Shown: positions 1 to 9,264 of the stretch, in pieces
How the letters are laid out: each line of letters begins with the position of its first letter
Numbering within the stretch: the first letter of the stretch is position 1
Notes under the pieces: generated by a model
The model's input: only the letters and a program-made list of their open reading frames with translations
Databases searched by the model: none
What the model was told of the DNA's origin: nothing
Source: Ktedonobacterales bacterium
GTDB lineage: Bacteria; Chloroflexota; Ktedonobacteria; Ktedonobacterales; Ktedonobacteraceae
DNA: 61,294 nt
Assembly: GCA_027451525.1 (NCBI GenBank)
Contig: DAIDJF010000031.1
Coordinates: 1-61,294 of the forward strand
Reading direction: 5' to 3'
Program-made: the position numbers and the translations under genes

Positions 1-392
1 CGGCGGGGCGCATCATCAACATCTCGTCGGTGCATGAAGATCTGGCAATGCCGCAAAATGTCCCGTACTGCTGCGCCAAGGGAGGCATCCGCATGCTGAT
101 GCGCACCATCGCGGTTGAGCTGGCTCCCTACAATATTACCGTCAACAATGTCTGCCCGGGACGTATCTTGACTGACCGCATTCGCCAACTGGCGCGCCTT
201 GATGAACAGGTGCAGCAAGGCGGCAATGCCGAGGCGATTTTGCGCGAGATGGCGCGTGACATTCCTATGCAGCGACTTGGCAAACCAGAAGAATTAGGCG
301 CACTCGTCGCTTTTCTGGCTTCACAGCAAGCAGCGTACATTACAGGCGCAACTATCCAGGTGGATGGGGGGGTGACCCGCTCTCTGTTGTAA
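1..392 (+). CDS. SDR-family oxidoreductase, C-terminal part (5' end outside window)
   Basis: This is the C-terminal half of a short-chain dehydrogenase/reductase. The reading frame is open from base 3, so the true start lies upstream of the window. The catalytic serine region (INISS), the YxxxK pair (YCCAK) and the PG motif after the active site (NNVCPGRI) are all visible. So is the typical C-terminal end, with GKPEELGALVAFLAS followed by ITGATIQVDGG. The family reduces or oxidises a carbonyl or alcohol with NAD(P)(H). Many close relatives are called 3-oxoacyl-ACP reductase or glucose 1-dehydrogenase, but the substrate cannot be read from this fragment. A strong nested hairpin follows the stop codon. 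Confidence 0.9.
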   Translation, partial: AGRIINISSVHEDLAMPQNVPYCCAKGGIRMLMRTIAVELAPYNITVNNVCPGRILTDRIRQLARLDEQVQQGGNAEAILREMARDIPMQRLGKPEELGALVAFLASQQAAYITGATIQVDGGVTRSLL

Positions 393-434
393 TCGGGCTA
401 TTATGTTGAGATTTCCCCATTCGTAACGTATCAT

Positions 435-497
435 AAAAAGAGTCTATCAATAAAGCAGGCATTACTTTAATGCCTGCATACCAGAGAAGCTCTTTTT
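435..497 (+). terminator. Nested hairpin terminator after the SDR gene
   Basis: The inner stem is perfect over 10 bp (GCAGGCATTA, loop CTT, TAATGCCTGC; 455-477). It sits inside an outer 8 bp stem, AAAAAGAG (435-442) with CTCTTTTT (490-497). The outer right arm supplies the T run expected of a factor-independent terminator. Confidence 0.75.
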
Positions 498-588
498 GCC
501 TCGTTTAGTATCTATTGGTACATATGAATATAATTGTTGAGTATTGGGAATTTGTAGGGGCTACACGATCTGGTAAGGATTATGAAGG

Positions 589-3500
589 ATGAATGGGAAG
601 ATAACCTATCATCAACAGGTGAGCTACTGCGGAAAGCCTAGATGTCGTAAATGCCGCGAGGGAACAGGGCATGGGCCATACTGGTATTCTTACCAGACAG
701 TCGGAGGCAAAACGGTACGCACATATATTGGCAAGCAGCTTCCAGCAGAGGCTCTTGCCACGATTGAAGGCGTACAAGAGACAACTATTTTGGCGCGCCA
801 ACACGAACCGATTGTACTACGGATCTACACCTTTGGGCAGTTTCGCCTGGAACGGCGCGTGGGCCTAGAATGGCAGACTGTGACAGACCCGGCATGGCAG
901 CATCAACGCACACGCGCCATTCTCTGTAGCCTGATCAGCAATCCAGCACACAAGCTAGCGCGTGAACAGATCATGGACCTGCTCTGGCCCGACTTAGAGG
1001 CTGAGGTCGCTGTCAGTCGGCTTGATCGCGCTGTGCATAGCCTCCGTCACGTCTTTGAGCCATCACGCGAAAGGCTGGCTTCCTCGCCTCTTCTTCTGAC
1101 AGAACGCGAATCGCTTGTGCTAGCCGACCAAAACCTTATCTGGATTGATTGCGACAACTTTGAACACCTACTTGCGCAGGCGCGTGCGAGTAACGATCCC
1201 GGTGAGATTGAGCAGCTACTTGACGAGGCAGTCACACTCTATGGCGGGGAATTTTTGCCCGAAGAACGCTCTATGGAGATGACGCTCATGCGCCGTGACG
1301 CGCTGCGCCGCAGTTGGATTGGCGCACTTCTCGAACTGGCCGACCTACGCATTGCCCGTGAGGCTCTCTCCGGCGCACTCAGTCTGCTCGACCGTCTACT
1401 TGCAACTGATCCGGCAAATGAAGCAGGTGTACAGCGAATGATGAGCCTGCTCGCGCAGATGGGGCGGCGTGGTGAGGCCATGCGCATTTATAAACGCCTT
1501 GCGAGTGTCCTACAGCAAGAATATAATGTTGCACCATTGCCAGAGACACGCGCGATTTACGACGCCATTCGTCAGGGTAGCGACAAGCTCAACGGCACCC
1601 ACAAGATCAAATTTACCAATTCAGACCGTTTACGCGGACAAGATGAAGGCTCACAACGCCCTCCGCTGAGTAGCGACAGCCCCGCTATCCAGATTGGACG
1701 TAGCCATCAGAGCCAACTCGTGGGACGCGAACAGGAATTAGCCGTGCTGCAAAGCCTCGTCTCCACGACCGAACACGCGGCAAAATTCCGTCTCCCCGGT
1801 CAACGCCGCACGACGCTCCTGCCCCTGGATACCCAACGTCGTCCGCAATCTATGCTGCTGATGGGCGAGGTCGGAATCGGCAAAACACGTCTGGCAGAAG
1901 AGATTGGGCGCGATGTGAGACGACACGGATGGGCCGTCGCCTGGAGCCGCGTCTACACGCAAGAAAGCAACATTCCCTACCGTCTCTGGACAGAGATATT
2001 GCGCAAAGCCATGAGCCAGGGCACATGGTCACGTCAGGAGATCAGCAAGCGGCCCCTGGTTTATCAGCCCTTATGCCTTCTGTTGCCAGAGCTACAAGAC
2101 CTGATGCCACAGGTGGCCTTCTCTTCGCCGTTGCCACCAGAGCAGGAACAACTACGCATCTGGGAAGCCGCACGCGAACTATTGGTGACCATTAGCGGAG
2201 GCTCACCATTGCTGATCGTCTTGGATGACCTACAATGGTCGGATGGCAGTAGCTGTGAGTTGCTGGCCTATCTTGCACGGCGCGTTCATGGGCATCCCAT
2301 CGTCATTGTCGGAACATGCCGTGAAAACGAACTCGCACCGCAACATCCCTTGCGTGCTTTGCTCACAGATCTACAGCGCGAACATGCAGTCGAGACAATG
2401 GAACTGCAACCACTTAGTGATGAGCAGATTGCGACACTCGTTTCACAACTGCTCTCTGACCTCGCCACCTCGAATATTTCTATTGAGCCAATTGTGCAAC
2501 ACATTAAAGCACGTGCCGCTGGCAACCCCTTCTTCGCGGAAGAATTGGCCCGTATCTCACCTGTGATCCAAAATGGGGTCGCGGTACCAGTTGCATCAGT
2601 ACATGATAGTATTGGCGTACCCCGTCCACTGATTACCACGCTCCCCGATACAATTAACGCCGTTCTAGAATTGCGCTTAGGGCATCTCAGTAGCGCATGT
2701 CAACGTCTTTTGAGCAAGGCGGCCGTCCTTAATGGTCCCTTTGAATTTCCTATTATCCGCGAGATGGATGCCAACACACCGGGTAGTAGCGAGGATACTG
2801 TACTGGAGCTACTTGAGGAAGCATTGAAAGCAGGCATGATTACGGAAGAGGGCACAGGCACGCTGGTAGCTTACCAGTTCTGGCACCCCCTGCTGATGAA
2901 TCACCTCTACGAGAAGCTTTCAGCGGGACGACGCGCTAACCTGCATCGCCGCGCCGCCGATATTCTGCGCAGCGTCTACCTGTATAACGAGGAAGAGGGA
3001 GCCGCGACAATTGTCTACCACCTCCTACGTGGCGGTGCATCAGCAGAGACCATCGTGCATTATGCCGAGTTAGCGGGTAAACGTGCCTACAGCCTCTCAG
3101 TCTATCCCGACGCGGAATACTACTATCAACTCACACTAGAGCATCTTGCCGCGCACGAGAAAGAACGGCCGCATCGTGCCTATCTGCTAGAATGCCTGGG
3201 CGAGTGTACCAGCGTGCAAGGCAAAGACGAAACAGGACGTAGCTACTACGAACAAGCTCTTGAACTGCGCAAACGACATTACGCGCTTCAATCCACATCT
3301 GATGCGCGTCACGAAGCTCAAATTCAAGCTATGCTGCTGTGTGAGATCGGGCAAACCTGGTACTCGATGGGCAATAACGTGCAGGCGCGTAGCTATATTG
3401 AGCAGGCCGAACAGGTACTACGCGCAGTCGATATCTTAGATGGAACCGTCTGGGGACGCCTGCGACTCTTGCGTAGTTACACCTATTGGCGTGAGGGAGC

Positions 3501-4701
3501 CTACGAAGAGGCCCGTCGCCTCGCATTGGAGTCTTTAACACTTTTCCAACATGCAATTGAAGCACGCATGCCAGAATCAGAGGAACTGCACCGCATTCGC
3601 CGTACCATCGCGGGTGACCCAGTAGATATCGGACGAACATATATTTTACTCGGACTGATCACTACAGGAACTGGACAGTCGCAGGAGACAATTACATTTT
3701 GGAAAAGAGCATTGACACTTTTCGAGCAACATGAAAGGCGACGCGAGATTGCTATTGTCTGCTGTGACCTGGGTGATGCATATCTGCGTAAAGCTGATTA
3801 TGCGCAAGCACAAGAGGTTCTGCGCCGTTCACTCAATATCGCGGAACAGATTGGCGAGATACCACTCGTTTCTTTTGTTTTCGGAAATATGGGTATATCG
3901 AGTTTACGCCTTGCAAACCTAAAAAATGCAGAAAGTGAATTTAAACGCGCAATTACACTTGCAGAGATTATAAGAGACAAAATGTCCCTCAGCCTCTGGC
4001 ATTCATATTTAGCAAATGCCATGCAAGAACAGAACGAACTTTTGCAGACCGAAAATAGTTTAATCTCTGCTTTAACAAATAGCAGAACCATGCACATTAC
4101 GCCATATATAGGTCTGTCATTAGTTGCTGTAGGAAATATGCGCATCATACAAGCAATAACAAACACATCCAGCACAGATACATCAACCTTGCAATATAAT
4201 ACAAAAGCTCACTTACTCAAGCGGGCAATAAAAACCTTGAGACATGCTTTGAATTTAAGCGGTATTGAGGCCGAAACTAGAACAGAGGGGCGTTTAAGTC
4301 TGGCCTACGCAGAATTTCTCGCAGGACATCTAGACACGGCCTATCAACTCGCTGAGCAGGCTCTCGACGAGGCCCGTCAGTATGAACTGCTCTGGCTTAT
4401 CGCGCGTGCGCAGCGCGTACTCTGCGTAGTCCTGGTAGCCCAAGGTAATCTAGAAGCCGCACGTATGTATTTTCAGGAAGCACGCGGCATATTCAAGGCG
4501 CGTGGCATGCTGCTAGAATATGCACGCACGCTTCACCACTACGCCCTAGCCCTACTGCAACATGAACCTGGAGCACAAGAGCACTTACAGGCAATAGACT
4601 ATCTCTACGAGGCACAGGATATTTTCGCGGAATGTCGCGCACAACTTGACGAACAGCTCGTTCGACAAGAATTGGCGCGTTTGCAGCAGATCAAGCGTTA
4701 A
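589..4701 (+). CDS. Large BTAD/AAA ATPase/TPR transcriptional regulator
   Basis: This 1370-residue protein is probably a transcriptional activator. It starts with a short Cys-rich domain (C14, C19, C22, then HGPYWY), which resembles a small zinc-knuckle domain found on Ktedonobacterial regulators. An OmpR-like winged helix follows at about 77-185 and a bacterial transcriptional activator (BTAD) domain at about 186-325. Next comes an AAA/STAND-type ATPase with Walker A GEVGIGKT (426-433) and Walker B VLDDLQW (D546, D547). The rest, from about 830 on, is TPR-like helical repeats. The ATG at 589 is chosen because the paralogue at 5583 begins identically (MxGKITYHQQVSYCGK); a GTAAGGA box lies about 10 nt upstream. 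Such proteins couple ATP hydrolysis and TPR ligand sensing to promoter binding; the target here is unknown. Confidence 0.88.
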   Translation: MNGKITYHQQVSYCGKPRCRKCREGTGHGPYWYSYQTVGGKTVRTYIGKQLPAEALATIEGVQETTILARQHEPIVLRIYTFGQFRLERRVGLEWQTVTDPAWQHQRTRAILCSLISNPAHKLAREQIMDLLWPDLEAEVAVSRLDRAVHSLRHVFEPSRERLASSPLLLTERESLVLADQNLIWIDCDNFEHLLAQARASNDPGEIEQLLDEAVTLYGGEFLPEERSMEMTLMRRDALRRSWIGALLELADLRIAREALSGALSLLDRLLATDPANEAGVQRMMSLLAQMGRRGEAMRIYKRLASVLQQEYNVAPLPETRAIYDAIRQGSDKLNGTHKIKFTNSDRLRGQDEGSQRPPLSSDSPAIQIGRSHQSQLVGREQELAVLQSLVSTTEHAAKFRLPGQRRTTLLPLDTQRRPQSMLLMGEVGIGKTRLAEEIGRDVRRHGWAVAWSRVYTQESNIPYRLWTEILRKAMSQGTWSRQEISKRPLVYQPLCLLLPELQDLMPQVAFSSPLPPEQEQLRIWEAARELLVTISGGSPLLIVLDDLQWSDGSSCELLAYLARRVHGHPIVIVGTCRENELAPQHPLRALLTDLQREHAVETMELQPLSDEQIATLVSQLLSDLATSNISIEPIVQHIKARAAGNPFFAEELARISPVIQNGVAVPVASVHDSIGVPRPLITTLPDTINAVLELRLGHLSSACQRLLSKAAVLNGPFEFPIIREMDANTPGSSEDTVLELLEEALKAGMITEEGTGTLVAYQFWHPLLMNHLYEKLSAGRRANLHRRAADILRSVYLYNEEEGAATIVYHLLRGGASAETIVHYAELAGKRAYSLSVYPDAEYYYQLTLEHLAAHEKERPHRAYLLECLGECTSVQGKDETGRSYYEQALELRKRHYALQSTSDARHEAQIQAMLLCEIGQTWYSMGNNVQARSYIEQAEQVLRAVDILDGTVWGRLRLLRSYTYWREGAYEEARRLALESLTLFQHAIEARMPESEELHRIRRTIAGDPVDIGRTYILLGLITTGTGQSQETITFWKRALTLFEQHERRREIAIVCCDLGDAYLRKADYAQAQEVLRRSLNIAEQIGEIPLVSFVFGNMGISSLRLANLKNAESEFKRAITLAEIIRDKMSLSLWHSYLANAMQEQNELLQTENSLISALTNSRTMHITPYIGLSLVAVGNMRIIQAITNTSSTDTSTLQYNTKAHLLKRAIKTLRHALNLSGIEAETRTEGRLSLAYAEFLAGHLDTAYQLAEQALDEARQYELLWLIARAQRVLCVVLVAQGNLEAARMYFQEARGIFKARGMLLEYARTLHHYALALLQHEPGAQEHLQAIDYLYEAQDIFAECRAQLDEQLVRQELARLQQIKR

Positions 4702-4796
4702 GTGCTCCACAACCGCATCGCCCGGACAGTTAGCGGATATAGCTCCAGTGTCTTTTCTGCCCATGTATAAGAACATCTCAAAATTCATGGGTGTCT

Positions 4797-4829
4797 GCCC
4801 AAATTTGAGATATCCGCCCAAATTTGAGA
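4797..4829 (+). repeat. Pair of 14-bp direct repeats, 19-bp period
   Basis: GCCCAAATTTGAGA occurs at 4797-4810 and again, identical, at 4816-4829, so the period is 19 bp. The core CAAATTTG is itself palindromic. A related, partly inverted copy (ATCTCAAAATTCATGGG) lies just upstream near 4775. A similar motif with the same period lies in front of the winged-helix gene at 18.6 kb. The rest of 4702-5582 holds only the small gene at 5065, the hairpin at 5346 and the palindrome at 5472. Confidence 0.6.
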
Positions 4830-5064
4830 AAAGGGCGAGGGCTGGCGATTACCACCTCTTTTTCACGTTATACACTCCCATACACCGCTAGCCATACCTA
4901 ATCCCCACGCGCTGATGAAGAAGAAGCCTCGTTCTCCCTTTAACTCAGGTATATTTTAGACAAGTCAAGCGTACGGAAATATCCAATACGCGCAGACAGC
5001 AAAACAGACACGAAGGTCATCGACCTTCACTGGCGACCCGCATATCAGAAAGGAAGTGCCACCC

Positions 5065-5226
5065 ATGCTCGCACTGTATCGCAAACAACAACTCACAGTT
5101 CTCTTCATCCTGTTCGCGCTGACCGCACTTATCGTTGTTTCGCTTATCGTATCCGCCGCCGTCCATTTCAATCTTTTCCACTTTCTGCTCTCGTTGGGTC
5201 CCGATGCAGTATACCCACGTCCATAG
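5065..5226 (+). CDS. Small single-pass membrane protein, 53 aa, unknown function
   Basis: A short open frame starts at an ATG eight bases behind a good ribosome-binding site (AAAGGAAG, 5049-5056). It encodes MLALYRKQQL, then one long hydrophobic segment (about residues 11-35, TVLFILFALTALIVVSLIVS and on), then a short polar tail ending PDAVYPRP. The charge pattern (Arg/Lys before the segment) predicts a cytoplasmic N-terminus. A strong hairpin follows about 120 bases after the stop. I know no family for it. The RBS and the membrane segment are the only support, so it is a prediction. Confidence 0.5.
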   Translation: MLALYRKQQLTVLFILFALTALIVVSLIVSAAVHFNLFHFLLSLGPDAVYPRP

Positions 5227-5345
5227 CATAGCAGGCGAGCGACACTCCATCGTAGCAGCAAGACGCGAGGACAGTACAGATGATACCAGCGCGTTTGCTA
5301 GCGGCAAGGAAAGGATAACGCACGATGTCACATTATGACTAGCAT

Positions 5346-5404
5346 CTGAAAATAAGAACGCACCTGGGGTTATCGCTAACCTCTGGTGCTTTTCTTATTT
5401 TCAG
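5346..5404 (+). terminator. Strong hairpin, likely terminator
   Basis: A perfect 13-bp stem (CTGAAAATAAGAA, 5346-5358, with TTCTTATTTTCAG, 5392-5404) encloses a second stem GCACC/GGTGC (5360-5364, 5385-5389) and an inner GGTTA/TAACC. T-rich sequence lies in the right arm. It separates the small membrane protein from the next regulator and could act in both directions. Confidence 0.65.
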
Positions 5405-5471
5405 GGCACCGCGCTCTTCACCACGATACAGAAGCCCCAGACGCCCCACAAAAGTTGAAGAATAGATAAAT

Positions 5472-5483
5472 ATAGTATACTAT
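5472..5483. promoter_or_regulatory. 12-bp perfect palindrome upstream of regulator 2
   Basis: ATAGTATACTAT is a perfect palindrome about 100 bp before the start of the regulator at 5583. It contains a TATACT sequence that could serve as a -10 element. It is a candidate operator or promoter core, based on position and symmetry only. Confidence 0.3.
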
Positions 5484-5582
5484 CTTCTATACATCACTGG
5501 CGGGAACCAGCCAACGAATGGGTGAGGGAGAGCGTCTGGTATCCTCCGTGATCACACAGCTGTATGCAAAGAGAGGAAGAGC

Positions 5583-8500
5583 ATGCAGGGCAAAATTACC
5601 TATCATCAGCAGGTGAGTTACTGTGGGAAAGCGCGTTGTCGTAAATGCCGTGATGGCATTGGGCACGGGCCTTATTGGTATGCCTATCAGACACGCGATG
5701 GACACACGGTTCGCACTTACATCGGGAAAAAACTGCCGCCAGAGGTCGCAGCGGTTCACGAAGAGCTTAGCTATCACAGTAAAAAGCCTCAACAGCATGG
5801 CAGGCAGACAATTACAGCCCCCGCTCTGCGCAACATTGATGAATATATTGCGCGTGGTGAGGTTGCCAATGCCATTCCTCTTCTGGATAATATACTTGCT
5901 GCCGACCCCGTGAACGAGGCAGCGGTTCAGCGGCTTATGCTCATACTCGCAAGCTCAAAACGGCGCGGCGAGGCCTTGCGTGCCTATCAGCGTTTTCTCG
6001 ATGTATTACAGCGTACGACTGGCAACATGCCAAACACAGAACTTCAAACTTTATATGAGACTATCCGTCAAGGGCAGGAAGTCTCGCTCACACAACAACC
6101 ATTTTCCTTACCAGCACAGACACAGCAACACATACAGACGAGCGAGGAATACGCGCTCGACACCGACGATATATCGCCATTGCCAATTGGGCGTGTCCGG
6201 CAGAGTCCACTCGTGGGACGTGAGCAGGAAATACAGCACATACGCGCGATGTTGGATTGGACAAGCCACTATATTTCTGACCCGGAGACAAAAAGTAGTA
6301 CGCGCACGGGCAAAAAACAGGTCGTCGCGCAGAAAATCAGCATCCCGACTATCCTTCCGCTAGACACACAGCGCAGACCACAGTGTGTTGTGTTGATGGG
6401 CGAGGCAGGGATTGGCAAGACACGTCTGGCAGAAGAGATGAGCCGTGAGGCGCAACGTACAGGCTGGAATGTGCTCTGGAGCAGAGCCTACACTCAAGAG
6501 AGCACAGTCTCCTATCGTCTATGGCACGATATTTTACGCAATGCGCTGCATCTACACGGCTGGGAAGAACGGGCCTTTGCTATTCAACCACTTGCGTCCC
6601 TTTTGCCCGAACTCTACACGCTTAAAACGGCGTTTTCGCCCCCAGAGACACTTGTTGAACAGGAGAAAACCCGTATCTGGGATGCCGCACGCGAACTCCT
6701 GATAGCAGTAAGCAAGCATACGCCCATTGTCATTGTGTTGGATGATATTCAATGGGCTGATGTTAGTAGTATTGATCTGCTGGGCTATCTTGCGCGTCAG
6801 ATCTATCGCTACCCCATTCTTATTATCGCCACCTGTCGCGAGAATGAGATTAGCGGGCGTCCACTACGTCCACTGGTCTCGCATATGCAGCGCGAACATT
6901 CGATCACAACGATTGATATCGAACCGCTGAGCAGCGAGCAAATTGGTCAGCTGGTCACGCGCATCCCCAATATGCCAGATCTGACGGAACCGCTGGTGCA
7001 GTACATTCAGACGCAATCAGCAGGCAATCCTTTCTTTGCCGAGGAACTGGCACGGATGATGCCTCCTTCCACGTTGCCCATACTGCCCAAAACGGTTGCC
7101 GCCACGCTAGAGCATCGCATGGGCAAATTGAGCAAGGATTGTCAGCACCTCCTCAATACAGCATCTGTGCTCGGTGGCTCTTTTGAATTGCCTCTGATTA
7201 GTGCAATGGAGGCCGAGAGTAATCAATTTGACGAAGACCATATACTTGACCTGCTCGACGAAGCAATCCAGGCGGGGGTCTTAACGGAAGAGGGACTGGG
7301 CACACGTATCTCCTATCATTTCTGGCATCCCCTTCTTACCACGCATCTTTACGAACATATCTCAAGTGTGAGACGCACGCGCCTGCACCGTCGCGCCGCG
7401 ATGCTCTTACGCAGCATGTACATGACTCGTGAAGAGGAAGTTGCAGCAACTATCGTACATCATTTGCAAAGGGCAAACGCGCCCACTATCCAGATTGCCC
7501 ATTATGCCGAAATGGCAGGCCACAAAGCCTATATGCTACCAGCATATGAGGAGGCAGCCAGCCACTATCGCCTTGCCTTACAATCACTGGGTGTCCTCCA
7601 GGATGAACACGAGACGAAAAAGCAACCATCCGATGAAGATGATCCTTCCTATATCATCTTCTTGCTAGAACGACTGGCCGAGTGCCTTAAGATTTTAGGC
7701 AAATTTGAGGAGGCACGCAAATACTATACGCAGCTACTTGAGCGACGTTATCACCTCACGCCACACCCGGAACAAGCTATCTACGCGCAAGAAACACAGC
7801 TCAGGGCAATCATTTGGGGCGAAATCGCGCGTGCCTGGCGATACGAAGGTAAGATCACGCAGGCCCATGAGTGCTGTGAGCGTGGCCTGAAGATCTTACG
7901 CGAGGCACATATTGCTGATGGTCCAACATGGGCACGCCTGTTCTATCAGCAAAGCGGCATTTACGAACAAGAAGGCCGCTATACTGAGGCATGGGAGGCG
8001 GCGCAAAAGTCGCTCGCGCTCTTCTTGGCGTTTGCCAAACAGCGTGAACAGGGCATTGAGAGCGATTCCAGATTGGCAGCAACACAACCGCATACACTGG
8101 ATAGCATTGACGCCACACCACAACGCACACGCAGTATGCTGACACTCCAGGGTGACCCTGTAGATATGGGCCATACCTACTCACACTTGGGCGTCTTAGC
8201 GAACAATACAGGCCAATTCACACGCGCATTGGAATATTTCAACACGGCACTAACAATCTTTGAGTTACATGAAAGAAAACGCGATATTGCACATGTTACC
8301 TGCAATATTGGCTATGTCTATCTCAAATTAGACAATCGTGAAGAGGCTCAGTCTGCCTTGCGACGCGCCCTTACTCTGGGCGAACAGATTGAGGATGAAC
8401 CTTTGATCTCCGTCGTCTATAGCGATATGGCACAGTTGGCTCTTCTTAATAACAGGCTCAAAGAGGCAGAAAATTTGTATAAAGGGGCCCTCACCCTGGC

Positions 8501-8960
8501 AGAACGTTTTAACGACCGTATTTACATGAGTCGTTGGCATGTTGCATTGGGGACTGTCTATCTGGCCCAACAGCGTTTTGACGAGGCGATAACTCACATC
8601 CTACGCGGATTACGGATCGGACGCGATATGCACAACCATCCCTGCATCTGTGCCGCGCTGATCGCGCTCGGTAACACGCGCATTGAGCAATTCACGACTG
8701 CGCGTACCAGAGGTCTACCAACACAGATACGCTCGATCTATCAGGCGAAACGCTTCATTGAACGCGCGCGCGTCCTTAGCAACATTGAGACAGAACAACG
8801 GATTGCCAGTCACTACGCGTTGGCACGCCTCACCATTCTACTTGGCCCTGTTACAGAGGCCCGGAAAGAGCTACAGCGCGTCATAGAGGCAGCACAACAA
8901 TTAGAATTAGCCTATATCAAAACGCAGGCGTCCGCGCTTTTAGCCAGCATCACGATCTAA
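5583..8960 (+). CDS. AAA ATPase/TPR regulator paralogue lacking the winged helix
   Basis: This 1125-residue paralogue of the gene at 589 shares the N-terminal Cys-rich domain (C14, C19, C22), the ATPase core and the TPR region. Walker A is GEAGIGKT (273-280) and Walker B is VLDDIQW (D387, D388). Between about residue 75 and residue 82 the alignment jumps. The OmpR-like winged helix and the first half of the BTAD domain, about 175 residues in the paralogue, are absent; only the last BTAD helices remain (about 82-165). The protein is therefore unlikely to bind DNA like its neighbour, unless the Cys-rich domain does so. A GAGAGGAAG ribosome-binding site precedes the ATG. It may work as a partner or signal-sensing decoy of a full-length relative; that is inference. 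Confidence 0.87.
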   Translation: MQGKITYHQQVSYCGKARCRKCRDGIGHGPYWYAYQTRDGHTVRTYIGKKLPPEVAAVHEELSYHSKKPQQHGRQTITAPALRNIDEYIARGEVANAIPLLDNILAADPVNEAAVQRLMLILASSKRRGEALRAYQRFLDVLQRTTGNMPNTELQTLYETIRQGQEVSLTQQPFSLPAQTQQHIQTSEEYALDTDDISPLPIGRVRQSPLVGREQEIQHIRAMLDWTSHYISDPETKSSTRTGKKQVVAQKISIPTILPLDTQRRPQCVVLMGEAGIGKTRLAEEMSREAQRTGWNVLWSRAYTQESTVSYRLWHDILRNALHLHGWEERAFAIQPLASLLPELYTLKTAFSPPETLVEQEKTRIWDAARELLIAVSKHTPIVIVLDDIQWADVSSIDLLGYLARQIYRYPILIIATCRENEISGRPLRPLVSHMQREHSITTIDIEPLSSEQIGQLVTRIPNMPDLTEPLVQYIQTQSAGNPFFAEELARMMPPSTLPILPKTVAATLEHRMGKLSKDCQHLLNTASVLGGSFELPLISAMEAESNQFDEDHILDLLDEAIQAGVLTEEGLGTRISYHFWHPLLTTHLYEHISSVRRTRLHRRAAMLLRSMYMTREEEVAATIVHHLQRANAPTIQIAHYAEMAGHKAYMLPAYEEAASHYRLALQSLGVLQDEHETKKQPSDEDDPSYIIFLLERLAECLKILGKFEEARKYYTQLLERRYHLTPHPEQAIYAQETQLRAIIWGEIARAWRYEGKITQAHECCERGLKILREAHIADGPTWARLFYQQSGIYEQEGRYTEAWEAAQKSLALFLAFAKQREQGIESDSRLAATQPHTLDSIDATPQRTRSMLTLQGDPVDMGHTYSHLGVLANNTGQFTRALEYFNTALTIFELHERKRDIAHVTCNIGYVYLKLDNREEAQSALRRALTLGEQIEDEPLISVVYSDMAQLALLNNRLKEAENLYKGALTLAERFNDRIYMSRWHVALGTVYLAQQRFDEAITHILRGLRIGRDMHNHPCICAALIALGNTRIEQFTTARTRGLPTQIRSIYQAKRFIERARVLSNIETEQRIASHYALARLTILLGPVTEARKELQRVIEAAQQLELAYIKTQASALLASITI

Positions 8961-9006
8961 CATAAGCATTCTCTATCGAAGAGCATGTTGCTATGTGCGC
9001 CAAACA

Positions 9007-9027
9007 TCCATAAATTTTGCGATGTCT
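9007..9027. repeat. Diverged copy of the CAAATTTG/GCGATGT motif in the 8961-9264 gap
   Basis: The sequence CCATAAATTTTGCGATGTCT resembles the repeat in front of the gene at 18.6 kb (AAATTTGCGATGTTTACC). It lies about 50 bp after regulator 2. The remainder of 8961-9264 shows a possible -10 sequence (TATACT, 9165-9170) and a short tandem GGTAAC duplication before the SpeD-like gene, and nothing else I can support. Confidence 0.35.
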
Positions 9028-9264
9028 CTTGGCTGCATATGTGTCACCCACCGCACCTGAATGAGACATCCTCAGGCCATCTACTATATACGTATTGGCA
9101 AAAAATGCCTGCCCTTATGCGCTTGCTTCGCAAACAATACAACTATTTTTTCTCTCAAATTCTTTATACTATCAATAACGGCGGATAGGCTCTACAGATA
9201 GAGACGGTTAAACGCTGTAAATACTAGAAACGGTAACGGTAACAAGAGGCAAAGGTGACAAACT

